Assembly: GCF_003335045.1 (NCBI RefSeq)
Contig: NZ_QOZG01000002.1
Location: forward strand, 1 to 64,000
Direction: 5' to 3'
DNA: 64,000 bases
Source of the DNA: Paramesorhizobium salinisoli
Lineage (GTDB): Bacteria > Pseudomonadota > Alphaproteobacteria > Rhizobiales > Rhizobiaceae
The position numbers and the translations under genes are program-made. The notes below the pieces were generated by a model. It had not been told where the DNA came from. It made no database searches and saw only the letters and a list, made by a program, of their open reading frames with translations. Of this stretch, positions 54,957-62,148 are shown piece after piece; position 1 is the stretch's first letter; the number at the start of each line of letters is the position of its first letter.

Positions 54957-56330
54957 ATGGCGCGCGATACCACGGACGAAACGTCGATCTCCTCAGCGGA
55001 TGAACTGGTGGCCTATCTGGCGGCGGGCAGCAAGCCGGCGGAGCAATGGCGCATCGGCACCGAGCACGAGAAATTTCCTTTCTATACCGCCGACAACAGC
55101 CCCGTCCCCTATGAAGGCCCGTGCGGTATCCGCGCTATTCTCGATGGCATGAAAGTCAAGCTCGGCTGGGACCCCATCATCGACGAAGGCAATATCATCG
55201 GGCTTGTGGAGCCTACCGGACAGGGCGCCATCTCGCTTGAACCGGGCGGCCAGTTCGAACTTTCCGGCGCGCCGCTTTCGACCATCCACCAGACCTGCCG
55301 TGAGGTAAACGCGCATCTCTCGCAGGTGCGCCAGATCGCCGACCCGCTCGGCATCCGTTTTCTCGGCACGGGCGGCAGCCCGAAATGGACGCTGGCGGAA
55401 ACGCCCGTCATGCCGAAATCGCGCTATAAGATCATGACGAACTACATGCCCAAGGTGGGGCATGAAGGCCTCGACATGATGTACCGCACCTGCACCATCC
55501 AGGTTAATCTCGACTTCGCGTCGGAAACCGACATGCGTCGCAAGATGCAGGTGTCGATGAAGCTGCAATCGATTGCGACGGCGCTGTTTGCAAGCTCCCC
55601 CTTCACCGAGAGCAAGCCGAACGGCCTGCAGTCCTGGCGCTCGAATATCTGGCGCGATACGGACAACCAGCGCTCCGGAATCCTGCCCTTCGTCTTCTCG
55701 TCACATTTCGGATTTGCCGATTATGTCGAGTGGGCGCTTGACGTGCCGATGTATTTCGTCCTGCGCGAGGGGCATTATTACGACGCGACCCATGTGACAT
55801 TCCGCCAGTTCATGAATGGCGCCTTGCGGGGCGAGGTGCCGGACGGCATGCCGAACATGGGTGACTGGGCCAATCATCTCTCGACACTCTTCCCGGAAGT
55901 GCGGCTGAAGCGCTTCCTTGAAATGCGTGGCGCCGATGGCGGCCCATGGCGGCGCATCTGCGCGCTGCCCGCCTATTGGGTAGGCCTGCTCTACGATACT
56001 GAGGCGCTCGATGCCGCAGAGGAACTGACCCGCGACTGGCAATATGAAGAAGTACAGGAACTGCGCGACGCGGTGCCGGCGCAAGCGCTCAGCGCCGTTT
56101 TCCGCAACCGCACCGTACGCGACATTGCGCGCGAAACGCTGGAGATTTCACATCTCGGCCTGAAGAACCGCAAGCGGCTCAACAGCGAAGGTTTTGACGA
56201 GACGCATTACCTGGCGCCACTCGAGGAAATCGTCGCGCGCGGCACGACGGATGCCGAAAAGATGCTGAGCCAGTATCACAGCGTCTGGGGCAGCTCCATC
56301 GAGCCGATCTTTCTTGAGTATGCTTACTAG
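54957..56330 (+). CDS. gshA: Glutamate-cysteine ligase (plant/alphaproteobacterial type)
   Basis: GshA joins glutamate and cysteine with ATP, the first step of glutathione synthesis. The 457-residue protein is of the type shared by alphaproteobacteria and plants: WRIGTEHEKFPFY (about residues 29-41), IGLVEPTGQGAISLEPGGQFELSGAPL, and TCTIQVNLDFASETDMRRK, which supply metal and substrate ligands. Redox-regulating cysteines of the plant enzyme need not be conserved. AAACGG stands upstream of the ATG. Its 3' end faces the DUF1127 gene across a shared hairpin. Confidence 0.96.
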   Translation: MARDTTDETSISSADELVAYLAAGSKPAEQWRIGTEHEKFPFYTADNSPVPYEGPCGIRAILDGMKVKLGWDPIIDEGNIIGLVEPTGQGAISLEPGGQFELSGAPLSTIHQTCREVNAHLSQVRQIADPLGIRFLGTGGSPKWTLAETPVMPKSRYKIMTNYMPKVGHEGLDMMYRTCTIQVNLDFASETDMRRKMQVSMKLQSIATALFASSPFTESKPNGLQSWRSNIWRDTDNQRSGILPFVFSSHFGFADYVEWALDVPMYFVLREGHYYDATHVTFRQFMNGALRGEVPDGMPNMGDWANHLSTLFPEVRLKRFLEMRGADGGPWRRICALPAYWVGLLYDTEALDAAEELTRDWQYEEVQELRDAVPAQALSAVFRNRTVRDIARETLEISHLGLKNRKRLNSEGFDETHYLAPLEEIVARGTTDAEKMLSQYHSVWGSSIEPIFLEYAY

Positions 56331-56370
56331 CGAACAGGTTCTATCTCGCTCTCTCACTTCCAACTGCTCA

Positions 56371-56403
56371 TAAAAAAGCCCGGCCGTGAAAACACGGCCG
56401 GGC
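56371..56403 (-). terminator. Strong terminator of the DUF1127 gene
   Basis: GCCCGGCCGTG (56378-56388) and CACGGCCGGGC (56393-56403) form a perfect 11-bp stem with loop AAAA. On the minus strand the stem is followed by TTTTTTA (56377 down to 56371), so it ends the transcript of the minus-strand DUF1127 gene. It may also mark the end of gshA on the other strand. Confidence 0.88.
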
Positions 56404-56525
56404 AGGTGGCAGGCGGAGCCGGGAGGGGATTATCCGGCTCGTGAATGGGTGGCGCCTGCTTTGGGAACTTAGAGCGATCCGCTTCGTGGAACCGCTCAAA
56501 CCGTTGTTTGTTACGCCAGCCACAA

Positions 56526-56549
56526 GGAAAAGCCGCTTCGCACTTTTCC
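56526..56549. repeat. Short palindromic element after the DUF1127 gene
   Basis: GGAAAAG (56526-56532) and CTTTTCC (56543-56549) flank CCGCTTCGCA. It shares its spacer with the element at 3313. It lies just beyond the DUF1127 stop and belongs to the RPE-like palindrome class that is frequent in Rhizobiales. Confidence 0.55.
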
Positions 56550-56558
56550 GGGGCTGCC

Positions 56559-56861
56559 TTAGAGCGAAATACTTTGAGACGCCTGCTGCCGGATGCGGGC
56601 ATCGGCCAGTTCTCCCAGCGCGCTGCTCGGGTCATCCAGATAGGAATAACCAAGAACCGCGTGCAAATCGGAGCGGCTGACGCCGATATCCTTCAGCATA
56701 TGATCGTCCAGATCACCCAAATGGAGGATTGCCGCACGGTTTCGGCGCACGACGAAAAACTTCACCACCATATTGAAGGCGCGCGTAATGGTCTGCGTCA
56801 TCGTCGCAGCAAAACCGGTCGCGGCAGGCAACTTCACGGTCGTCGTCTTTATCGTCGTCAT
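56559..56861 (-). CDS. DUF1127 domain protein
   Basis: A 100-residue protein. The DUF1127 core lies at about residues 40-68: RRNRAAILHLGDLDDHMLKDIGVSRSDL. Small DUF1127 proteins are basic, and in Rhizobiales some affect phosphate, carbon metabolism or RNA turnover. This one has a longer C-terminal part (YSYLDDPSSALGELADARIRQQA). The ATG ending at 56861 has AAGGAG upstream. A strong terminator follows 155 bases downstream of the stop. The regulatory role is inference from the family. Confidence 0.88.
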   Translation of the reverse strand: MTTIKTTTVKLPAATGFAATMTQTITRAFNMVVKFFVVRRNRAAILHLGDLDDHMLKDIGVSRSDLHAVLGYSYLDDPSSALGELADARIRQQASQSISL

Positions 56862-57050
56862 CGCCGTTCTCCTTGGGGCGGGTGAGGCACAAGAAATTCA
56901 TCCGCGCGGAAGGATTTTCCGCACGCCTGTTGCGCAGCCCTTGCGGATCTGCGCGCTTTTTCGTGAACAATGATGTTATGAAGCAGGCTTATTGATTATT
57001 CAAACGAATGTTTCTAATGTTATTGTTCAATATTGATGATGGATGATTTC

Positions 57051-58007
57051 ATGGCACCGCTCGATCTCGACCAGTTGCAGACCTTCATCGCCATTGCGGA
57101 TATGGGCAGCTTCACCCGGGCGGCGGACGCCGTGTTCAAGACGCAGTCGGCCGTCTCCATGCAGATGCGGCGACTGGAAGAGCGGATCGGCAAGCCATTG
57201 TTCGAGCGCGACGGGCGCACCAACCGGCTGACGGAAGATGGCGAGAGGCTTCTCGTCTATGCCCGGCGGATGATCCATCTGAACAGCGAAACCATCGCGG
57301 CCTTCGACGACACGCAGCTCGAAGGCCATGTCCGCATCGGCACACCGGACGATTATGCCGACCGCTTCCTGCCGGAGATCATGGCGCGGTTCGCCCGCTC
57401 CAATCCGCGCGTCGAACTCTCGGTCGTGTGCGAGCCGACAGTCAATCTCGACGAAATGATCAGGCGGGGAACGCTCGATATCGCGCTCGTCACCCAATGC
57501 GACGAGAAGCGCCGATCGGAAGTGGTGCGCACCGAGCCGCTGCTCTGGGTCACATCGGCAAACCATGCCGTCCACGAGGAGGCGGTGTTGCCGCTTGCCG
57601 TCGGGCGACCCACCTGCATTTGGCGGAGTTCGGCTATCGACGTGCTCGACGCGGCGGGCCGGGACTACCGCATCCTCTTCACCAGTTGGTCGGCGACCGT
57701 CCTGGCGGCGGCAGTGCTTTCCGGTCTTGCGGTTTCGATCCTGCCGGAATGCGCGCTACGCCCGGGAATGCGGGTTCTGGGCGAAGCGGAAGGCTTCGGC
57801 AGGCTACCGGAATTCGGGATCGGCATCATGCGCGGCCACAGCAAGCAAACTGCCATCATCGACGCGCTGGCGCAGCATATCGTCGAAAGCCTCGACAATA
57901 TCTCCTCGCCCGCACCGGCGGGCCTTGCCACCTCAGACATCACGCAGCTCACCACCAATGTGCGCACCCGGCGGGTGCGGTCGAGCGAACTCGTACCGGG
58001 GTGGTAG
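57051..58007 (+). CDS. LysR family transcriptional regulator
   Basis: A 318-residue regulator starting MAPLDLDQLQTFIAIADMGSFTRAADAVFKTQSAVSMQMRRLEERIGKP, a typical LysR winged helix. The effector-binding domain starts near GHVRIGTPDDYADRFLPEIM. I use the ATG at 57051, where GGAT precedes; in-frame ATGs at 57036 and 57039 would lengthen it by five or four residues. It converges with the EamA transporter gene. Its targets are unknown. Confidence 0.92.
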   Translation: MAPLDLDQLQTFIAIADMGSFTRAADAVFKTQSAVSMQMRRLEERIGKPLFERDGRTNRLTEDGERLLVYARRMIHLNSETIAAFDDTQLEGHVRIGTPDDYADRFLPEIMARFARSNPRVELSVVCEPTVNLDEMIRRGTLDIALVTQCDEKRRSEVVRTEPLLWVTSANHAVHEEAVLPLAVGRPTCIWRSSAIDVLDAAGRDYRILFTSWSATVLAAAVLSGLAVSILPECALRPGMRVLGEAEGFGRLPEFGIGIMRGHSKQTAIIDALAQHIVESLDNISSPAPAGLATSDITQLTTNVRTRRVRSSELVPGW

Positions 58008-58049
58008 AGCGGCTTCCAGCTCGCTCTATTTTTTCCGCGCCAGCTTGCT

Positions 58050-58997
58050 CTATTTCTTTCCGCGAATGACGAAGAGATTGCCGGCGAGGACCAGCAAGAG
58101 GCCCGCGACGGCAAGCACCGTCCATTGATAGCCTTCAAGGACGGTCGAGACGACAAGGGCGAAGACGGGGAACATCACCGTCGCGTAGCCGGCGCGGGCG
58201 GAGCCGATGCGGCCAAGCAGCGTCAGATAGGCGAAGAAGGCCAGCACTGTCGATATGACCGACAGGAAAATCAGCGAAGCGAGATATTCCCCGGTCCAGG
58301 CAATGGTGAAATGCTTGCCGAAGACGAGGGCAAGCAGCGTGGCCCAAAGCGTGCCGTAGACCATGCCCCAGCCATTCATCGAGATCAGCGGCAGGCCACG
58401 CTTCTGCAGCCGCGCGGAAATCAGATTTCCGGTGCAGAAGCACAGCGTTCCGGCGATGCAGAGGCCAAGGCCGATCAGCGTCTTGCCGGTGAAGCCATGC
58501 GCCTGCATCTCCGGCAGGAACATCAGCGCGATGCCGCCGAATCCCATCAGCCCGCCGATCAGTGTCCGCGACGATGGCGGTTCGCGCATGACCACCGTCG
58601 AGAGCACGAGATTGATGATCGAGGCGAGCGAAAAGACGACCGAGAGAAGGCCGCTTACCAGATATTGCGCGCCGTAATAGAACAGAAGGAAGTTGGAGGA
58701 AAAAAGCAGAATTCCGAGCGCTGCAAAGCCCAAATGATCGCGCATCGCAAATTTCAGGCGCTGTTTTGTTACCAATGCCCAGGCAAACATGATCAGCGCC
58801 GCGATGAGGAAGCGCCAGACGATGTTGACCTCGTTGGCGACGCCGCTTGCCGCCTGAACGCTAAGCGCATACCAGGAAAGGCTCCAGGCAAAGACCGTCA
58901 TGGCGTAGAGCCCGTAATCGAAGGGCTCGAAAGCACGGTCCTGCGGGCGGGCGGATTGTTTCAAGGCGATGGATTCTGCTGTTGTATCTGTTGGCAT
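58050..58997 (-). CDS. EamA family (DMT) transporter
   Basis: A 315-residue inner-membrane exporter with ten hydrophobic segments in two EamA halves. The first half holds LLFSSNFLLFYYGAQYLVSGLLSVVFSLASIINLVLS. The second holds LISARLQKRGLPLISMNGWGMVYG and STVLAFFAYLTLLGRIGSARAGYATVMFPVFALVVS. Substrates of this family range over amino acids and metabolites and cannot be told here. It ends 42 bases from the LysR stop; the two genes are convergent. Confidence 0.92.
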   Translation of the reverse strand: MPTDTTAESIALKQSARPQDRAFEPFDYGLYAMTVFAWSLSWYALSVQAASGVANEVNIVWRFLIAALIMFAWALVTKQRLKFAMRDHLGFAALGILLFSSNFLLFYYGAQYLVSGLLSVVFSLASIINLVLSTVVMREPPSSRTLIGGLMGFGGIALMFLPEMQAHGFTGKTLIGLGLCIAGTLCFCTGNLISARLQKRGLPLISMNGWGMVYGTLWATLLALVFGKHFTIAWTGEYLASLIFLSVISTVLAFFAYLTLLGRIGSARAGYATVMFPVFALVVSTVLEGYQWTVLAVAGLLLVLAGNLFVIRGKK

Positions 58998-59167
58998 AAT
59001 ACCCCGTATCGCCCGGCAGACCTATCACGTCCATTGAATTCATGTGATTGCTGCATCAATTATGATGATATGTCTGGGCCGGCTCGATATCGGACGGAAG
59101 CGCTCGATCCGATCCGGAACCGTTGGGGGCTATTGACCTTGGTGGCGGGGAAAGCCCCTATAAGAAC

Positions 59168-60745
59168 ATGAATACCACTCCCGATTCGACCTCGAATGTC
59201 GCCGAATATACCGTTTCCGAGATCTCCGGCGCGCTGAAGCGCACCGTCGAGGACACGTTCGGCCATGTCCGCGTGCGCGGTGAAATTTCCGGCTATCGCG
59301 GCCCGCATTCCTCAGGCCATGCCTATTTCTCGCTCAAGGACGACAAGGCGCGCATCGAGGCGGTGATCTGGCGCGGCAGCATGAGCCGGCTGCGCTTCCA
59401 GCCCGAGGAAGGCATGGAGGTGATCGCCACCGGCAAACTCACCACCTATCCCGGCTCCTCCAAATACCAGATCGTCATCGAACAGATGGAGCCGGCGGGG
59501 GCCGGCGCGCTGATGGCGCTTCTCGAAGAGCGAAAGCGAAAGCTCGCGGCCGAGGGCCTGTTCGATGCGGCGGCCAAGCAGCTTCTGCCCTACATGCCGC
59601 GCGTCATCGGCGTCATAACCTCGCCGACCGGCGCTGTCATTCGCGACATCATCCACCGCATCACCGACCGTTTTCCCATGCATGTCATCGTCTGGCCGGT
59701 GCGGGTCCAGGGCGAGACATCCGGGCCGGAAGTCGCAGCCGCCATCAACGGCTTCAATGCGCTTCAGCCCAACGGTCCCCTCTCCCGTCCCGATGTGCTG
59801 ATCGTCGCGCGCGGCGGCGGGAGCCTGGAGGATCTCTGGGGCTTCAACGACGAGATCGTCGTGCGGGCGGCGGCAGCCTCCGACATCCCGGTCATCTCGG
59901 CTGTCGGCCATGAAACCGACTGGACGCTGATCGATCTCGCCGCCGACAGGCGCGCGCCGACGCCGACGGGCGCTGCCGAAATGGCGGTGCCGGTGAAGGC
60001 CGATCTGGAGGCGACGGTCGCCTCGCTCGCAGCGCGGCTTTCGTCGGGCATGTCGCGCTTTCTCAGCCAGCGGCGGCAGACGCAGCGCGCGCTTTCCCGC
60101 GCCCTCCCCTCCGCCGACCAGCTTCTGGCATTGCCGCGCCGGCGATTCGACGAATCCGCTGCGCGTCTCGCGCGAGCGCTGCAGGCGAACACACAGAAGA
60201 AGCGGGCGAGTTTCACCGGTCATGCACGGCAATTGTCGCCGCGCCTCCTGCAGCGTCGCATCATCGAGCGACGCCGTTATACCGATGCGACGGCCAGCCG
60301 CCTGCCGAACTGTCTCAAGGCCTATCTGCGCGAACGGCGCAGCCGCTTCCTGGTACCTGCCGGGCGACTCTCGCCGGAGCCGATCCGCCGCCATGCCGAA
60401 CGGGCCCGTCACATACTGGCGCAGTTCGACCGCAGGCGCGAGCAGGCCGTGGGCCTCATCCTCGAAAGGCGCAGGCGCAGGAGCGGCGAACTCGAACGCC
60501 TGATGCGGACGCTCTCCTATGAAAGCGTGCTGGAACGCGGCTTCGCCATCGTCTTCGATGCGGCGGGCAATCCGGTGAAGCAGGCCGCGTCAATCCATTC
60601 CGGCGACGCGCTGGCGCTGCGTTTCCGCGACGGCGACGTACGAGCAATTGCTGCAGGCGGCGCGGGGCCGGATCATGGAAGCCAGCCAAAGAGAGCGCAG
60701 CCTAAGCCCCCCAAGACGAGCGGCGGGCAGGGATCGTTATTCTAG
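59168..60745 (+). CDS. xseA: Exodeoxyribonuclease VII large subunit XseA
   Basis: XseA with XseB forms exonuclease VII, which degrades single-stranded DNA in both directions. The 525-residue protein has an N-terminal OB fold ([30 protein letters not shown]), the catalytic domain with [17 protein letters not shown] and [20 protein letters not shown] and the conserved VGHETDWTL, a long arginine-rich coiled coil (about 290-440), and the closing [13 protein letters not shown] block. XseB is not encoded next to it. The start is ATG at 59168. Confidence 0.96.
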   Translation: MNTTPDSTSNVAEYTVSEISGALKRTVEDTFGHVRVRGEISGYRGPHSSGHAYFSLKDDKARIEAVIWRGSMSRLRFQPEEGMEVIATGKLTTYPGSSKYQIVIEQMEPAGAGALMALLEERKRKLAAEGLFDAAAKQLLPYMPRVIGVITSPTGAVIRDIIHRITDRFPMHVIVWPVRVQGETSGPEVAAAINGFNALQPNGPLSRPDVLIVARGGGSLEDLWGFNDEIVVRAAAASDIPVISAVGHETDWTLIDLAADRRAPTPTGAAEMAVPVKADLEATVASLAARLSSGMSRFLSQRRQTQRALSRALPSADQLLALPRRRFDESAARLARALQANTQKKRASFTGHARQLSPRLLQRRIIERRRYTDATASRLPNCLKAYLRERRSRFLVPAGRLSPEPIRRHAERARHILAQFDRRREQAVGLILERRRRRSGELERLMRTLSYESVLERGFAIVFDAAGNPVKQAASIHSGDALALRFRDGDVRAIAAGGAGPDHGSQPKRAQPKPPKTSGGQGSLF

Positions 60746-60759
60746 GAAAGCGGGATTTT

Positions 60760-60963
60760 TTACAGGGTGGCCCTGCATTCATCCTCGCCTCCGGCCACTT
60801 CCCTTACTGACGATGCCAGTTGCTTGCTGATGAAGCCCAGTCCTTCGAGACCCCTGCGCACGTCCGGCGCGCCCATGAAAAGCCGCCACAACAGCCCGGT
60901 ACGATGGTTCTCGATCATCGCAACGATCGGCCCCTGATTGATCGCCAGATAGTTCGGTCCCAT
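60760..60963 (-). pseudogene. 3' remnant of a glycoamylase-like gene
   Basis: A 67-residue open frame (ATG ending at 60963) that reads GPNYLAINQGPIVAMIENHRTGLLWRLFM at its start. This matches the final part of glycoamylase-like (PF10091-type) enzymes, where it normally follows several hundred residues of catalytic domain. An in-frame stop lies two codons upstream, so the rest of the gene is missing. It may be the end of a deleted gene left behind xseA. A short functional protein is unlikely. Confidence 0.6.
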
Positions 60964-61079
60964 CAATTATGGGTTTGACAACACAATCCCGAAGGCGGCC
61001 AGGGTCTCATGGCGCTAAAGCCGAAATCCGGATTATTGTTTGATGTCGACACGTTAATGCAAAGCATCCGGAGAAGAAA

Positions 61080-61156
61080 TGGTACGGTCGGTGGGGATCG
61101 AACCTACGACCTCAGGAGCCACAATCCTGCGCTCTAACCAACTGAGCTACGACCGC
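61080..61156 (-). tRNA. tRNA-His (GTG anticodon)
   Basis: On the minus strand the cloverleaf reads from G1 (61156) to an encoded CCA (61082-61080). Acceptor arm GCGGTCG pairs with CGACCGT, the first pair being G1-U72. The D arm is GCTC/GAGC, the anticodon arm CAGGA-TTGTGGC-TCCTG gives GTG, and the T arm GTAGG/CCCAC holds an A-C mismatch. The discriminator base is A73 and no G-1 is encoded. Most bacteria have G-1 and C73 in tRNA-His; the A73 form is known in alphaproteobacteria. Confidence 0.95.
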
Positions 61157-61206
61157 GTACCTTGCCTACAGCGGGACCCGTGGGGGTTCCGACGTTTGAC
61201 AGGGGT

Positions 61207-61235
61207 CACATACGGAGAATCGCAGCGATTTGCAA
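61207..61235 (-). promoter_or_regulatory. Candidate promoter of tRNA-His
   Basis: On the minus strand, TTGCAA (61235-61230) and TATGTG (61212-61207) are 17 bases apart, and the -10 element lies about 50 bases before the tRNA 5' end. It is a weak sigma-70 match in the right place. Confidence 0.4.
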
Positions 61236-61353
61236 GTCTTTAGCGCGTCATTCGTGCCGATGGCCGATGGAATTCTGCCGGATGCAATATTCACTTCGCT
61301 GCTGCCCCGGTTCGCGTGTCAAGCTCGCGTCCTATGGCAGCCTTTCGATAAAG

Positions 61354-61383
61354 AAAAAGGCCGGGAATGAATCCGGCCTTTTT
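61354..61383 (-). terminator. Terminator of the phasin gene
   Basis: AAAAAGGCCGG (61354-61364) and CCGGCCTTTTT (61373-61383) form an 11-bp stem with loop GAATGAAT. On the minus strand it follows the phasin stop at 61398 by 14 bases and ends in TTTTT. It can also act on the other strand. Confidence 0.88.
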
Positions 61384-61397
61384 CGAGAGAGATTGGA

Positions 61398-61847
61398 TCA
61401 GGCGGCCTTGGCGTCCTTGGCTGCCTTTTCCACGGCCGATTTGACCGGCTTCGTCATGGCCTCGAAGGCTTTCATGGCCGCGGACTGGAATTCCTTGGCC
61501 TGCTCGACAGCCAATTCCGTCTGCCTGCGCAGGAATGTGCTCTGAAGCTCGATGCCATCGGCGAATGTTTTGACGCCGAGAAGCGCTTCAAGATGGCTGA
61601 AACCCGCCTCGGTATTGGTGCGCAGCGCCGAAATTGTCTTGAGCGACAGTTCGGCGCCGTTGGACTGGGCGGTCTCAAATGTCGTTTCCATGGTCTTCTG
61701 CGCTGCTTCCGCCTGCTCCCTGAACCTGGAATAGGCCTCCTTCGACTGCGCAACGCTCTCTTCCGTGAATTCGCGAACGCGATCGGTCACGGCATTGGCG
61801 TCAAAGCCCGGAAATGCAAATATGTCTGCTTCTGGTTTCTTGCTCAC
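61398..61847 (-). CDS. Phasin family protein
   Basis: A 149-residue helical protein. It carries the phasin pattern of long amphipathic helices with few aromatics: FTEESVAQSKEAYSRFREQAEAAQKTMETTF, then LEALLGVKTFADGIELQSTFLRRQTELAVEQAKEFQ, and an Ala- and Lys-rich end (KSAVEKAAKDAKAA). Phasins coat polyhydroxyalkanoate granules. The start is GTG at 61847 with AAAGGG eight bases upstream. A long inverted repeat with TGC/GCA units lies 75-110 bases upstream, probably a PhaR-type operator. Confidence 0.9.
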   Translation of the reverse strand: MSKKPEADIFAFPGFDANAVTDRVREFTEESVAQSKEAYSRFREQAEAAQKTMETTFETAQSNGAELSLKTISALRTNTEAGFSHLEALLGVKTFADGIELQSTFLRRQTELAVEQAKEFQSAAMKAFEAMTKPVKSAVEKAAKDAKAA

Positions 61848-61921
61848 TGGAAAACCCTTTATATTGCCCGTAGATTTTCGGGGAAGTTTCCTCACCTGGG
61901 GTCTTTCATATAACATTCACG

Positions 61922-61956
61922 ATTGTGCGTTGCAATATTATTTTGCACTGCACAAT
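61922..61956. promoter_or_regulatory. 14-bp inverted repeat upstream of the phasin gene
   Basis: ATTGTGCGTTGCAA (61922-61935) and TTGCACTGCACAAT (61943-61956) are complementary at 12 of 14 positions around TATTATT. TTGCA and TGCA units recur within it. PhaR regulators of phasin genes in alphaproteobacteria bind TGC/GCA-rich sites, so this is a likely PhaR operator. It sits in the region between the phasin and pdhS start codons. Confidence 0.6.
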
Positions 61957-62064
61957 AGCCGGACCCGATGCAAGAGAACACCAGCCTGGGGACATTAACT
62001 AACCACCTAGAAAAATCATTGCCATTACGCGCGCTTTTGTAGACGCTGCGATGATTGCGCCTTA

Positions 62065-62079
62065 TTAACGGGATATTAA
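62065..62079 (+). promoter_or_regulatory. CtrA box upstream of pdhS
   Basis: TTAA (62065-62068), seven bases (CGGGATA), TTAA (62076-62079): an exact TTAA-N7-TTAA CtrA recognition sequence, 70 bases before the pdhS start. The cell-cycle regulator CtrA binds such sites in Caulobacter and Brucella. The site suggests that pdhS is under CtrA control. Confidence 0.7.
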
Positions 62080-62148
62080 GCAAAAAGCTCAGTTTTGAGC
62101 AGAATTGCGAAAGCTCGTACAGGGCAGCGCAGACAGGTAAATACCAGC

